Of a stretch of 64,000 nucleotides of DNA, positions 21,705 to 33,700 are shown in pieces. Source of the stretch: Symsagittifera roscoffensis (Eukaryota; Xenacoelomorpha; Acoela; Convolutidae); the NCBI RefSeq assembly GCF_963678635.1, contig NC_087067.1:11517716-11581715 (forward strand). The letters are read 5' to 3'. The translations under genes and the position numbers were made by a program. Numbering within the stretch: position 1 is the first letter of the stretch; every line of letters starts with the position of its first letter. The notes beneath the pieces are model-generated. The model ran no database searches and had not been told where the DNA came from. It saw only the letters and a list, made by a program, of their open reading frames with translations.

Positions 21705-24700
21705 GTTTGTCGTTTTTTTTTCAACGATAACCGAACAGTTGTCAATTAGAACATTTTTGTTTCGCCCACTCTAGAAAACACAGCATATTATGGGTTTCTT
21801 GACAAATTATCCCTTATTTTTATATTCAACGTGAGAGCATCCCACTCAAAAATCACCCAGTAGACAGAATAGCCCAGGACGAAAAACACCTGCAAATTGA
21901 AAAATACCATCTGAAGAATTGAAGCAAATATAACATTGCAGTAGGTTAATCAAAGGAATTAAAATCAAGATGCCGCATTGAACAAGATCACATTTTTTTG
22001 GATTTGGTCAATTTAACACCGGGGTCTTAATATTTTGTGCTTCTTGACAAAAAAGTCAACAAAAAACTATCCCCTGACTATCAGATTTTAATCTTAGATG
22101 GTTGAATGTTGGTTTTATTACATTTTTTTTTTACATTTTACAAAAAATATCCAAAATAGATGACAAAAACTTGAATTTTTTTTCATAAGACTTAGGTAGT
22201 TTTCTGCATTTAAAAATTGTGCAATTTTTGTCAGCCAAAGAGGTACAAAACTCCTTAGCCACCCAAATTTGTTTCAAATCCCTAGCCACATAAAAATTCC
22301 TCTTTTGGTACTATTTAACGAAAGCAATTTTTAGCAAACATACTGTAAATTTTTTCAAAGTGGACTTTTGGCGCCAATATTTCCTAGTTTTAAGCCGGGA
22401 ACCCGTTGGCCTATTGCTTGCAGCGCACATTGTATTAGGCTTCTGAGTGTTTTGAGAAATCTCGAAAAATCAATTTATTCGACGTAAAAAAGTCCGTCCA
22501 ATAGTCTGATAGCCAAGATCAGTCCTTCTCAAACCGAATATTGAACAAATTAGACCGAATGTGCACGCTCAAGGCATACTCTGTCATTTTTTTTATCGAA
22601 GTTAGATTTTTTCTTATCAAACAAAAAAAAAATTATAAGGTCAAAATTCAAAAAATAAGGTAAGATAATTTTGAAAGTTAATGAAAAACAAAGTTAATTT
22701 GAGTGTTTAATAATAGTTAATGTATCTTTTTTGGAAAATGGTGCATTTACAACCAATTGTGCAATTACAACCACCTGTCTGTAATAATCATAGAGTAAAA
22801 GCAAATAATGCAGTCAAATTAAATTCAAATTCCCTTAAGAAATCAGCTAGCAAATAAAACGTTGCTAAAAAAAATCATAAATTCGAAACTTTGCAGAAAT
22901 AATTTCATTAATTTGAAAATAAGTAATGTTTGTTCCAATCAAGCTTCAGTTTTTACGCGTGCGACTGGCAAGTTTACTAAATCAAATCACAATATAAATT
23001 CCGAGACAACCAATTGAGGTAAAATCCTACCCCTGAATCAATTTGATCAGGACCTGCTTTTTGAAAATATTTGAAATTAGAAAAGCTATCGGCCTATCAT
23101 TTCACTGCTTATATTGTGTCGGTCTTATGCTGTTTGCAATTTTTACTAATTGAAAGAGTTTTTGATTCATATTTGTAGTTTGTGAGCACGCCAACTCTGA
23201 CGCAGCATAAGTTTTTAGACTTGAAAGCTTTATTCTGCCTATTTTGTTTCGGAATTTAGTTGGCTTAGTGACCTGAATGTGCGCTTTTTTGGAAAAACAG
23301 TAATTTTTATATATGTGTTTTTTTTTGGATAGGGGTGTGCATAAAAGTTTGAAAGGGTTGTTTTCAGATATTTTTAGATCAAAGTTTTGGTGAGAATATT
23401 CTTTCATTTTCTGATCAACGTGAGCTAGCAAACATGTTCGGCGTATTTACCGCTCAAAAAAAATTCTAAAAACTTAACTAGCAACGACGGTGATCTTGCG
23501 ACACGTTTTTGTTCAAACTGAACACATTTGACGACCATTATGGAAAGTTCGGACAATAGTTTCGGAAGTTTCATTTTGTTCCGACTGAGTTCTTGTCATT
23601 TTTTTTTCTGCTAGTTTGCTTCGTTAGGTGTGTTTAATATCGCAGTTGGTGCAATGCTCCGCTTCTCTTCTGTTGGTTTTGCAAAAGCAATCGCCTCTTT
23701 TGGCCTGGAAAAAATTGTCTTGTTTCTATTGAAAAATTCCATTTTGCAAAGATTCTCAAAGAAACTCATTTAAAAAAATTTTTGGGAAGCGTTTTATTTA
23801 AGCCGATCGAACGAATAGCTTAGAACATTTTTTTATATTGGTTAAAAACATTGCTTTCTTCAATCGTATATTTTTCACTAATACCTCTAATACTTTTCGG
23901 GGGATAAAAATTGCATTTGGCAATGTTTTGGACTAATGCGCTCTTTGAAGATGTTATACGTACCGCCCCTTTGGTAGATGTATCTAAAATTAATCTTACT
24001 TCTGAAAGTTTAACCTACTCAAACTCCATTTTTAAATTCTGAAAGTTTAACTTAGTCAAGCTCCGTTTTTTTTAACTTTCTTCAGCTCATTATTTTTTCC
24101 TTCAGCTAACTTTGATTTCGACTTACCAATCTTATTACTATACCAATACCCTCTATTCCCTGTCAAAAGTTCCACTTTTGCATTTAGATTACGCAGAAGC
24201 TGAGTCTAATCCAGAATGACATTTATGGAAATGAGTAGCTCATGACTCAAGTATGGATCAACACTTATTCAGCCTTCTATCAGCTATCGACTTCTTTGTC
24301 ATCCTGTCAGCATTCATAGTCGCAACAGGTTTGTCGTTTTTTTTTCAACGATAACCGAACAGTTGTCAATTAGAACATTTTTGTTTCGCCCACTCTAGAA
24401 AACACAGCATATTATGGGTTTCTTGACAAATTATCCCTTATTTTTATATTCAACGTGAGAGCATCCCACTCAAAAATCACCCAGTAGACAGAATAGCCCA
24501 GGACGAAAAACACCTGCAAATTGAAAAATACCATCTGAAGAATTGAAGCAAATATAACATTGCAGTAGGTTAATCAAAGGAATTAAAATCAAGATTCATT
24601 TTGTTCCGACTGAGTTCTTGTCATTTTTTTTTCTGCTAGTTTGCTTCGTTAGGTGTGTTTAATATCGCAGTTGGTGCAATGCTCCGCTTCTCTTCTGTTG

Positions 24701-27700
24701 GTTTTGCAAAAGCAATCGCCTCTTTTGGCCTGGAAAAAATTGTCTTGTTTCTATTGAAAAATTCCATTTTGCAAAGATTCTCAAAGAAACTCATTTAAAA
24801 AAATTTTTGGGAAGCGTTTTATTTAAGCCGATCGAACGAATAGCTTAGAACATTTTTTTATATTGGTTAAAAACATTGCTTTCTTCAATCGTATATTTTT
24901 CACTAATACCTCTAATACTTTTCGGGGGATAAAAATTGCATTTGGCAATGTTTTGGACTAATGCGCTCTTTGAAGATGTTATACGTAACGCTGGATGCGT
25001 AACGCAAATTTTTTTTTATATGATAAACGTTCCTGCGCTCAAAATGTTTTCAAATAGGTTTGAAGCTACCTAGGTGTCCATATTATTTCCCTTTACGGCT
25101 CAAAAATTCAAATCTGATTTTTTGTATTGGCCCTAAAAGGAGGAGTTAAAAGTTATCAAACAGTTCAATTTCACAACAGATAAAAGGCAGACGAGACAAT
25201 TAGCGTGTTGCCCTGAGCAGTCTTGCATTTACTCAAAATCAGTTTTGAACCATTCCTCTGAATTATATTCTATTAAGCAGATACTCGTTTTGATTTTTTT
25301 CACAACATTATAATGTAAAAATACTGCTTGTTCAAAAAAAGAACACACATGCTTGGTTTACAATATCTTCATTGGAAAAACCAAAGCTTTCAAGAATTAT
25401 CCATTGTGTGTCGAAGGCAGTAGCGAACTCAGGGAGTGGGCGGGAGGTTGGCGGATGCTCCCCTCCTTCAGGGATTAGACACCCTGACAACGTAAAAAAC
25501 CTTCTTATGGTACTATTTTAATATACTCGTTTTTGGCTGACCGACCCTAAGTTTTTTCTAAAGGTGCCTTTGGCGCCAATATATACTGAATTTGAAGGGA
25601 AGCGCAATTCTATTGGTCAAAATTTTCCAACAAGTGCCTAAAAAAGTATTTTTTGGTTTTTGGTCAGTTTTTTTTCAATTATTTGTCTGCGGGTTTTGGT
25701 GGTTTTTTAGGGATTTGGGAGAGCTCGGAAAACCAATTTGGTCGACTGGAAACGCTTAGTTTTTAACCTAGTTTAATTTATATACAATTCGCTATTAGCA
25801 ACTGAACTTCGAAAATCCAAAACATTACGCTACTTAGAAGAAGCGAAAAATACAGCGTTAACCACATCAGTAGAAGGAGAATACAATCAAAAGTCTTATT
25901 CCCATACAATTCAAAAAATTGATGATGTCTGTTACTTTTGTATTAAAATTTTTATGATTTTAATGGTCAATCTCGTTCAGATTTTGGGGAAAATTCGTTC
26001 TGCTATAGTTCTAATTTTATTTTCAACCATTTAATTTGAAAAATACCGAACAAGAACCGAAATAACTCAAACAATCGCTTTTGAGTAGACAAAAAATTTT
26101 AAGACAACCACTAAACATTTTCGAGGCTCTTTAAAAAGCCTTTAAAAAAGTCTTTAAAAAGTCACTATATGAAGGAGATGAATCGATATGCTGATATAGC
26201 TGGTCTACTAGATCCAGTGAACTACGCCACTATCGGACAAAACTTTTTCACTGGATTCTTGTTGCCGTTGTTGGCGGCGGAGGAAAAAAACGGACACGAT
26301 TTTTGTCTAACTCATCAAAAAGTTGAAGGGCATTCAAAGGGCCGACGCTTTGAAGGGCTTAGGCGGAAGTAGCTCCCTTGGATTTTAAACAGATGATTTA
26401 TGATCAAACGACGAAACAATATTTACTTGAACAAAATTTACTAAACAATGTTTTGAAGAAATTTTGAGTAGGTTTGAGCCTCAGAGTTGGAACCGGGCCC
26501 GAACCTGACTTTCAAAAGAGTTCACACCTTTCACATTTCAAGTTACAAACACCCAGAGGGAGCGTGACTCCAGCAGGGCTGGGCAAATCCGAGCTTTCTG
26601 CGGCAAAAGTCAGCCAAATCGAACTTCTAGGATCGTCTGCGACCAATGGGCTTCTTAAAAATTGATTTTTCGAAAATTCACATTTGATATTCAATTTAAA
26701 ATTAGCTGTTTTTTTATTAAATGTGGCTTGATTTTTTTGTTCCCAACCAGGCCGTGCCCGGGCCGAGTCTCAAATTCAGGCCCGTTTTCAACTCTGTTGA
26801 GCCTCTGTCATTAGAAAACACAGAAATCAGCAAAGCTGTTAGCCTACGCGCTCGAACTACCTTCCTTAACTAAATTGTACCTTTTTTCTAACTTGGCTGA
26901 AATTTTTCTGAGATGAAGCTCAATTAGTTGAAATCATTACGCCTCTAATTGAACACAAACTTTAAAATCAGAAATGACGACTTGAACAATCAAAGCTAAT
27001 TTGACGGTAATTTGTCAAAGCTAATTTGACGGTAATTGGAAATTTTTTAAATGGGGTGCAAATTTAAGAACGATTTTTTTCCTACGCCACCTTTTTTTGT
27101 GATTTGATGTAAGCGCAAAGTTTTTGTAAATGTAATTGAAGGGTTTTAAACGCCCTTCTTCCAAAAAACTGGAGCTGTATTCGGAACAAGCAAATAGATA
27201 CCCGTTGACTCGAAACGGTTTGGGTAGTAATTTAATTGCAGTTTTGAACTTAATTTGCCCATTTTTTAAGTATATTTCAAGCAGCGGTAAGCATTTTTAC
27301 TCAAAATACAGTCACGGGACATAGAAGTTGCAACTTTTTGATTTAAGCTTTCTGAAGAAAAAACGAAAGAGTTCTTCACGCTTTTGTCGTTTACTCATCA
27401 GCTGATCAAAATAAAAATATTAACATTTTGACATGATGAAAGTATTTGAAAATGCTTAGCCGGATCAAAGTTTCATAAATCTTGTTCTGAAGGCATAAAC
27501 TAGCCAGTATAACTTAGTTAGTTCTAGAAGTGTTCTAGCTGTAGAAACATCCTCGCAAACAACAAAAGGACTTGAATTTATGGGATCAAATTTATGGAAT
27601 CAAAACAACAAGAAATTATGGGATCAAATTAGTTCATTGGGAAGCTAGTGAACTTGACGTTTTTTTTAAGACACCAAAAAATTACCAATAACAGAATTGA

Positions 27701-30700
27701 AAGAGGTACTTGATCCGGCGTCGAGAATTGTTCATAACTTTTTTGACGACACATACATTATAATATAGCGGAAGCTTATACCAGAATGTAAGCAAAAGTT
27801 TCATAGAAGATGACTGCTAAGAAGAATCCTGTTCATAGATTGATAGATTAGAGGAACTGCAATTTTTCCAAAAAAATTTCCGGAAGTATTCTTTTGCTGA
27901 TTTTTTTTCGATCATTACTACAAAATTATTCATGAAAGTTTTGCCGTTTTCTTAAGCCAGATCAAGTAAATTTTTCCATTCTGTTATGAGTCATCCCTCA
28001 GCGTCACAAAAGGAAAGTCAAGGTCATTAGCCTTATAATGTTTGCGAGTCAAGTTCATCCGCTTCTGTTGTTTGTGATGAGTTGTTTGCAAGTTTCCACA
28101 GCTAAAACACCTCTAAGTTTAGTTATGTTATACTGGCTAATTTACGCCTTCAAAACAAGAATTCTCAAAATTTGTCCCGGCTAAGACCTTCTAAATAGTT
28201 TTATCTACCAGTTGCCTAGAAAACCACGAAAACATGAGCACAAATTTCGTTCTTTTGCTTCTTGAAACTATAAAATTGCAATTTCTCTGTCCCGTGGCAG
28301 TATAATAAAAGTAAATGTGACAGGTTGTTGTGCACGTATTACAGAATCAGAACAATCAAACTAAAGCAAACCTAACATAAGCGATTAAGATAATGAAGTT
28401 TTCAATTTTAATTTGATTTTTTTTTTCTTTTTTTTAAGTTGGTGGGAAGCGTTGAATTAAAAACTAATTGGCAACTGTTTTTTCACGCCCGAAAAATTGT
28501 TTGTTATCAGAGGGCCGCTGATTTTCATGCAAAATCCAAAAGTTTCGTGTAATGTCAGTAAAGTCGAGTTTTTTTGTCTATTAATATGCCCTACCTCACT
28601 TAATTTTTTCTTAATTTAGAATTTGTCGTCATAATTTTATTAAAATGGTTGGCATTTTTTTCGCATTTCTTATTGATTTTTAAAAAATCATCATTTTTGT
28701 TTAACTTTGGAGGGTATAAATTTTGGGAGGAGATAAAGGCAAATACTGCAATGGTTTTGCTTTTTTCTTCAACCCAACCGCTATACTGGAGTACCCAGTC
28801 TAGGAGGTTTTAGGGGTGAGGCAGTACCTTTAGTTTTCGATTTTATCAATTTCATACTAAAATTTTTGACTTTTTCATGCTTTGAACTCTTGAATTCTTG
28901 ATTAAGAGTGTTGGGCACTAAAAATATTGCTAAAGTAACTTTCAAAGTCAGCAATCAACCGTTTGATATGTTTAAATTGACGTAAAAGTTGCGTTGAAAT
29001 TTTGCGGCTTGTAATTTGTTCATGGATGTTTTGAACTCAGGCTCTTTTTCTTTTCCCCACCTCACCACCATAAGCATCGATTTCATGGTGTAACGAGTGC
29101 TTTTACAAGGCTTAGCATAAAGACCAAACATGTTTATGGTGCACCTTTGAGATGCGGCGCGACTATGAAATAATACTATTAATAACAGTATTAGGTACGA
29201 CTTTCAAAGACTTGTTCAAATTCAAGTACCTGGGTTTGAATAGTTGATTATTGTGAGACTTATATAAGAATTTGGCGAGCTTTTTTTGAGAATGTTTCAA
29301 ACAATTTTCAGATTTTGAAAAAATGCCAGCTTTTCAAAGACGAATAATTTTCGCGATAACTTTATAAAACAACTTTTTCTACCTGAAAACTGGACTGTAT
29401 CTAGCCTATATTTCAATCAACTTTTTTATTCTAGAAAGCTCACGGTGGCAGTTCCAGTTTCCAGCTAATTACTCGCGAAGGCAGAGACCTCTATTGGACC
29501 AGTCTCAGCCAATCACAGTCCAGTATAAGATCACCATCACACAACTTATTGCATTGGTTGGTAGACTCATCACAAAAAGTTCTTTCAATTTGACCCTAAA
29601 TTTTATTATAATTTTTGTTTGTTTTCAGGACGAGAAACAACAAGAAATGTGTTGCAAAGTTTGGATTGACCAGGTAAACAGCTTTTTTTCTCAGATGAGT
29701 TTTCATTTTGAATTTTGTTTTATTATTTTTTTCCGGTTCAGCAATTTCATGACATTTGAAGATCGAGGTCTTAGATTTGAAGATCTTATCTCTTAACCAC
29801 ACCCCTGCCCCAAATCGCTAAACTTTCATCTGAACTATGTGCTAAAAAATTTGCATTAAAACAACGTATGCTTTTCTGAGGCCAGCAAAGATTCGAAATA
29901 AGCATTATTTTGGCACCACCCGATATTAGTTAAAATCGTTGTAAAATTAAAATCGATTGATGTTGATTGCTAACTATCTCTATGAAACTATTGATACAGT
30001 ATATGATTGATTTCGAGACAAAAATTTTTGACGATTTTGTGGATTGAAAGGGGGAGGCTGAAATAAAAGTCGATAACATCGAACTGGCAAACTTGGACCT
30101 TATCAAACTTCGTGTCTCATTTTTTCTAACTCACATATCTAACATTTCAATAAATTTTTAGGCGGAATTTTTATTTCATTCAACTGTTTTCGGGGTTAAC
30201 GTCCACAATACAATTTTCATAGTTCAAAGGGGAGCGGTAGTGAAGTCGTTACATCTCTGCCTTTCAATCGAAAGGTTAGATTTTTGAGGCCCACCATGAT
30301 CCGGGCTCGTTGCTTGAGGGTGAGGCAACAGTACCCAGCCCAGAAAATAACCAAAAATTGCATGTAGTTCTTAAGCAAAAATTAACCAAAAATTGCATGT
30401 AGTTCTTAAGCAAAAATTAACCAAAAATGGCATGTAGCTCTTAAGCAGGGGCACAACAGCTGTTCTCCGTAATGAGCTGTACAGCTCGTATGTTGGTCAT
30501 TTACCTCGTGGATAATTGGTCTTAAGAGGGAGATAATGATGCAGAAAAGTTTTCGCGAGACAAAGAAATTTTAAAAAATTTTAAACACTTTTGATAATAG
30601 CAAACGAACGAATTTTGTTTTCCAAGCACCCTCAAAAATTAATACACCAAACAAAAAATATTCGTCAGATAAAAATGAGGATTTCATAATTTATTAGGCA

Positions 30701-33700
30701 AATATGAGTTAATTTATGGGTGATTTTTGGTTCAAGTGAGTTTTCCTTAAACTGCTACCTGCTACTAATTAATACGGACCGCTAAAATCATTTAAATATT
30801 TGAAAAAACACCAAAAAAGGAAATGAAGAAGAGCTCAGAATCAATTGTGCGGTTTTTCTAGTTTTTTTTGCAGCATTTCGTTTCCTTTTTTTTGAAAATC
30901 TCAATTAAAAAGCAGATTTCTAAATGATGAATAATTTTGTATGATATTGAGAAATTAAACAATTCTGTATGGGAATCTTTTTTTTTCTAATCAGATGTGG
31001 AGAGATGAATTTATCATGTGGGACAGAGTAGCAAATGAATCAGACACAAACTCAACTTCATCAAATTCGTCTGATTCATCCAGTTCGTCGGATTACACTA
31101 GTTCTCCTGATTCGCCTGGTTCTGCTTTGAGGCCAGAGTGGATGGCTTTCCGACCGGGCGAAATATGGACTCCAGATATAGCCATTGACAACAGGTAAGC
31201 TTTGCCTTAAGTGACTATTTAACATGAAACAAAATGAGAGGACTCGCAATTGGGTATACAATTAATTGAGATCTCAATTGACGATTATAACTATGATCTC
31301 GTGCAATAACATATCAGAGAAAAAACGAACTATGGAACTTGCTGAGATCAAGTTGTAGAAAAAAACTATTTTCAAGTTCTTCGCTTCATTCGTACACATA
31401 GAAATAAATCGACAAGTGGAAAGTTTTAATTTTGAATCATGCGTAAAATGCCTCTTTTATCATTTAAGCGCAAATAAAAAGCAAAATAAAATAGCAAATC
31501 TAAAACAAAAAGAATCAACTTGGATTTTTTTGTACTGACGTTGAAACAATTTTTTTTTTGGAAAAAGTTGCATTTTTCAATTCAAGGATTCTACCAACCC
31601 ATACATAAGCAAAAAATGAAACTTAGTTTGTTTTTCAAGCAATTATATCTTAGAAAATGATTTTTTAACGATTTTTATATTCGCTCAGTTTCATGAGGGA
31701 AATTTTCTTATGATGGATTCTCGTCTTTTTAAGAGACCGCCAGCAACATGTAAAACTTCAAAATCATTATTTCTTACTGAAAATAATGGCGTACCTCAAA
31801 GTATTATTTTGGGACCATTCTTTTTGAATGGAATCCGTAGCAAACAATATGTCCGTAGCAAACAATATGTGTATTAAACGAAACAAGTTATACGTAAAGT
31901 TGTACAAAGTTACTTCTAAACAAAAACTTAAGTGTGAACATTAAAAAATTTTGACAAAAATACACAACAAACTTCTTTTGATAGATCCATTATTTCTTTT
32001 TGAGAATTTTTTTTATATCTTATATTAGTTTTGATTTTTTCGTTTATATTAAAGTTGTATTTTAATTTTTACAAGACGTTTTAGTGATGATTTTCTACTC
32101 ATTCTTTTAATTTCAATTCGTGATAGCATGTATACTTAACCAAGTGTTTATTTCGAATTTACATGTTTTTTTTTAAAAAAACTTTTATAATGGATTATTT
32201 GTAAAATGTAGACATCAAATAGGACTTGAAGCTCATGAAAAATTTCATCCATTTGAAATCCTTACAACTGCTCAAAATTTTATAAATTTGTAGAAAAATT
32301 ATATATGCAAGATTTGCAACAGTTTTTCATGACTGACGGCGTACTCGATTTCTAAACCTACATATATTTTCAAATTAATTTTGCAACCCGATAAGCCTCT
32401 TGCGTTTAACACCTTCCTAAATCTCCTCCCACATCTACGGGTTGGCTATGGGGTAGGGGGATATAGGTAGAGCAAGATGAAAAATGAATATGACGCCAAT
32501 TGTGTATAATGCCGAATGGTAAATAAAAGTCTGTTAAAATTAAGAGAATTTAGAAAATGTACAAAAAGTTAAGACTGTGAAATAACAATATATCAACCAA
32601 AAGAGAACTTCTCATATCAGGCAGAGCCATGTTTATTCTGACAATCTTCAAAGATACTTGATAATAATGGCTAAATAATGGTTCAATTCGAAAAATTAAA
32701 AATTTTTGAAAGTTGAATTTTATTAGCAGCACTCAAAGTTAAGTACAATGTTTTATGATTTCATTTAAAATACGTCATTTGGGCCAAAAAGTAGGAAAAA
32801 CTGACAATCATTTGAAAGAAAAAACTTTTTTTGTGAGTGTGTTTATTTAAAGAATATGGTTGGAACATTCTGTGCTAATTGCACAGCAACCGGCTATCCT
32901 TCTTTTATTTCGAAAACAGTGCCATTGAAATGATTTTTAAAAGTTTGCAAAAAGGTAAATTCGTTTTTCCTGGGAAGTCAGCGCACCTATATTTTTCTAA
33001 TAAAGGCCAAAATAATTATACTTCTAACAGATGTAATGTGTTTTTAGCCAAATCATTACGCAAAAATTCAAATTGCTTCATTTGCGCAAAGAAGTTTTTA
33101 TGATAATAATCTACTTCAATGGATTTCCAAGGTCTGTCTCCGTAAAACACTAAAACAATTGATTCTAATAGTGAAATAATTGATTACAAAACAAACAAAA
33201 AAGAAATCAATGGAAACCAATATTACCGATTTTAATTTTTTATAATAGATTATAAGAGATTATAAGGAATACTAATTTTTTTTTAACGCAAATATCTAGA
33301 TTTTCCAAAAAATTTCTTTCCGTATAGTTTCAACACTTGAAAATTGCAATCGTTAATTTAAGATTTGTACTTGGCTTTTGAATTTTGTTGCTTCGTTTTG
33401 TTTTTAACTTTGTACGATTTTTTCACTGTTTTCTACTTTGCGGTATCATTGTCCCTCGCCCATCTACCCCACACTTAGGCTTACCAATTTTACTTCCTCC
33501 AATTACCACCCCTCCCCCATTATTACCTATGCCTTTTACCGCCGAACCCTCAACCCCCAATTTTTCGCCCCACCTCCATACATTCCTCCATTGTTTGTGT
33601 GAAAAGGGCAAGTCGAGCGATTAATGAGAAAGGCCAGTGGCGGAAAATGTTATGGGAGATGTAGAAAATAGCAATTTTGGAGAGCCAGGGGGGTTGGGAA

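Larger units (their letters stand above)
21335..21971 (+). repeat. block A, copy 1 (637 bp), holding the first receptor exon
   Basis: This block is repeated at 23959-24595 with an offset of 2624 and no difference that I noticed by eye. It contains the sequence just upstream of the start codon, a short upstream frame, the signal-peptide exon and the first 267 bases of the following intron. Confidence 0.95.

Noticed and set aside
21335-21971. Block A as a transposon
   Set aside because: No terminal repeats or target duplication; it contains a host exon, and its second copy is flanked by 393-bp repeats, which fits duplication better.
30270-30300. True tRNA gene
   Set aside because: Only a degraded B box and no cloverleaf; it is the head of a SINE.
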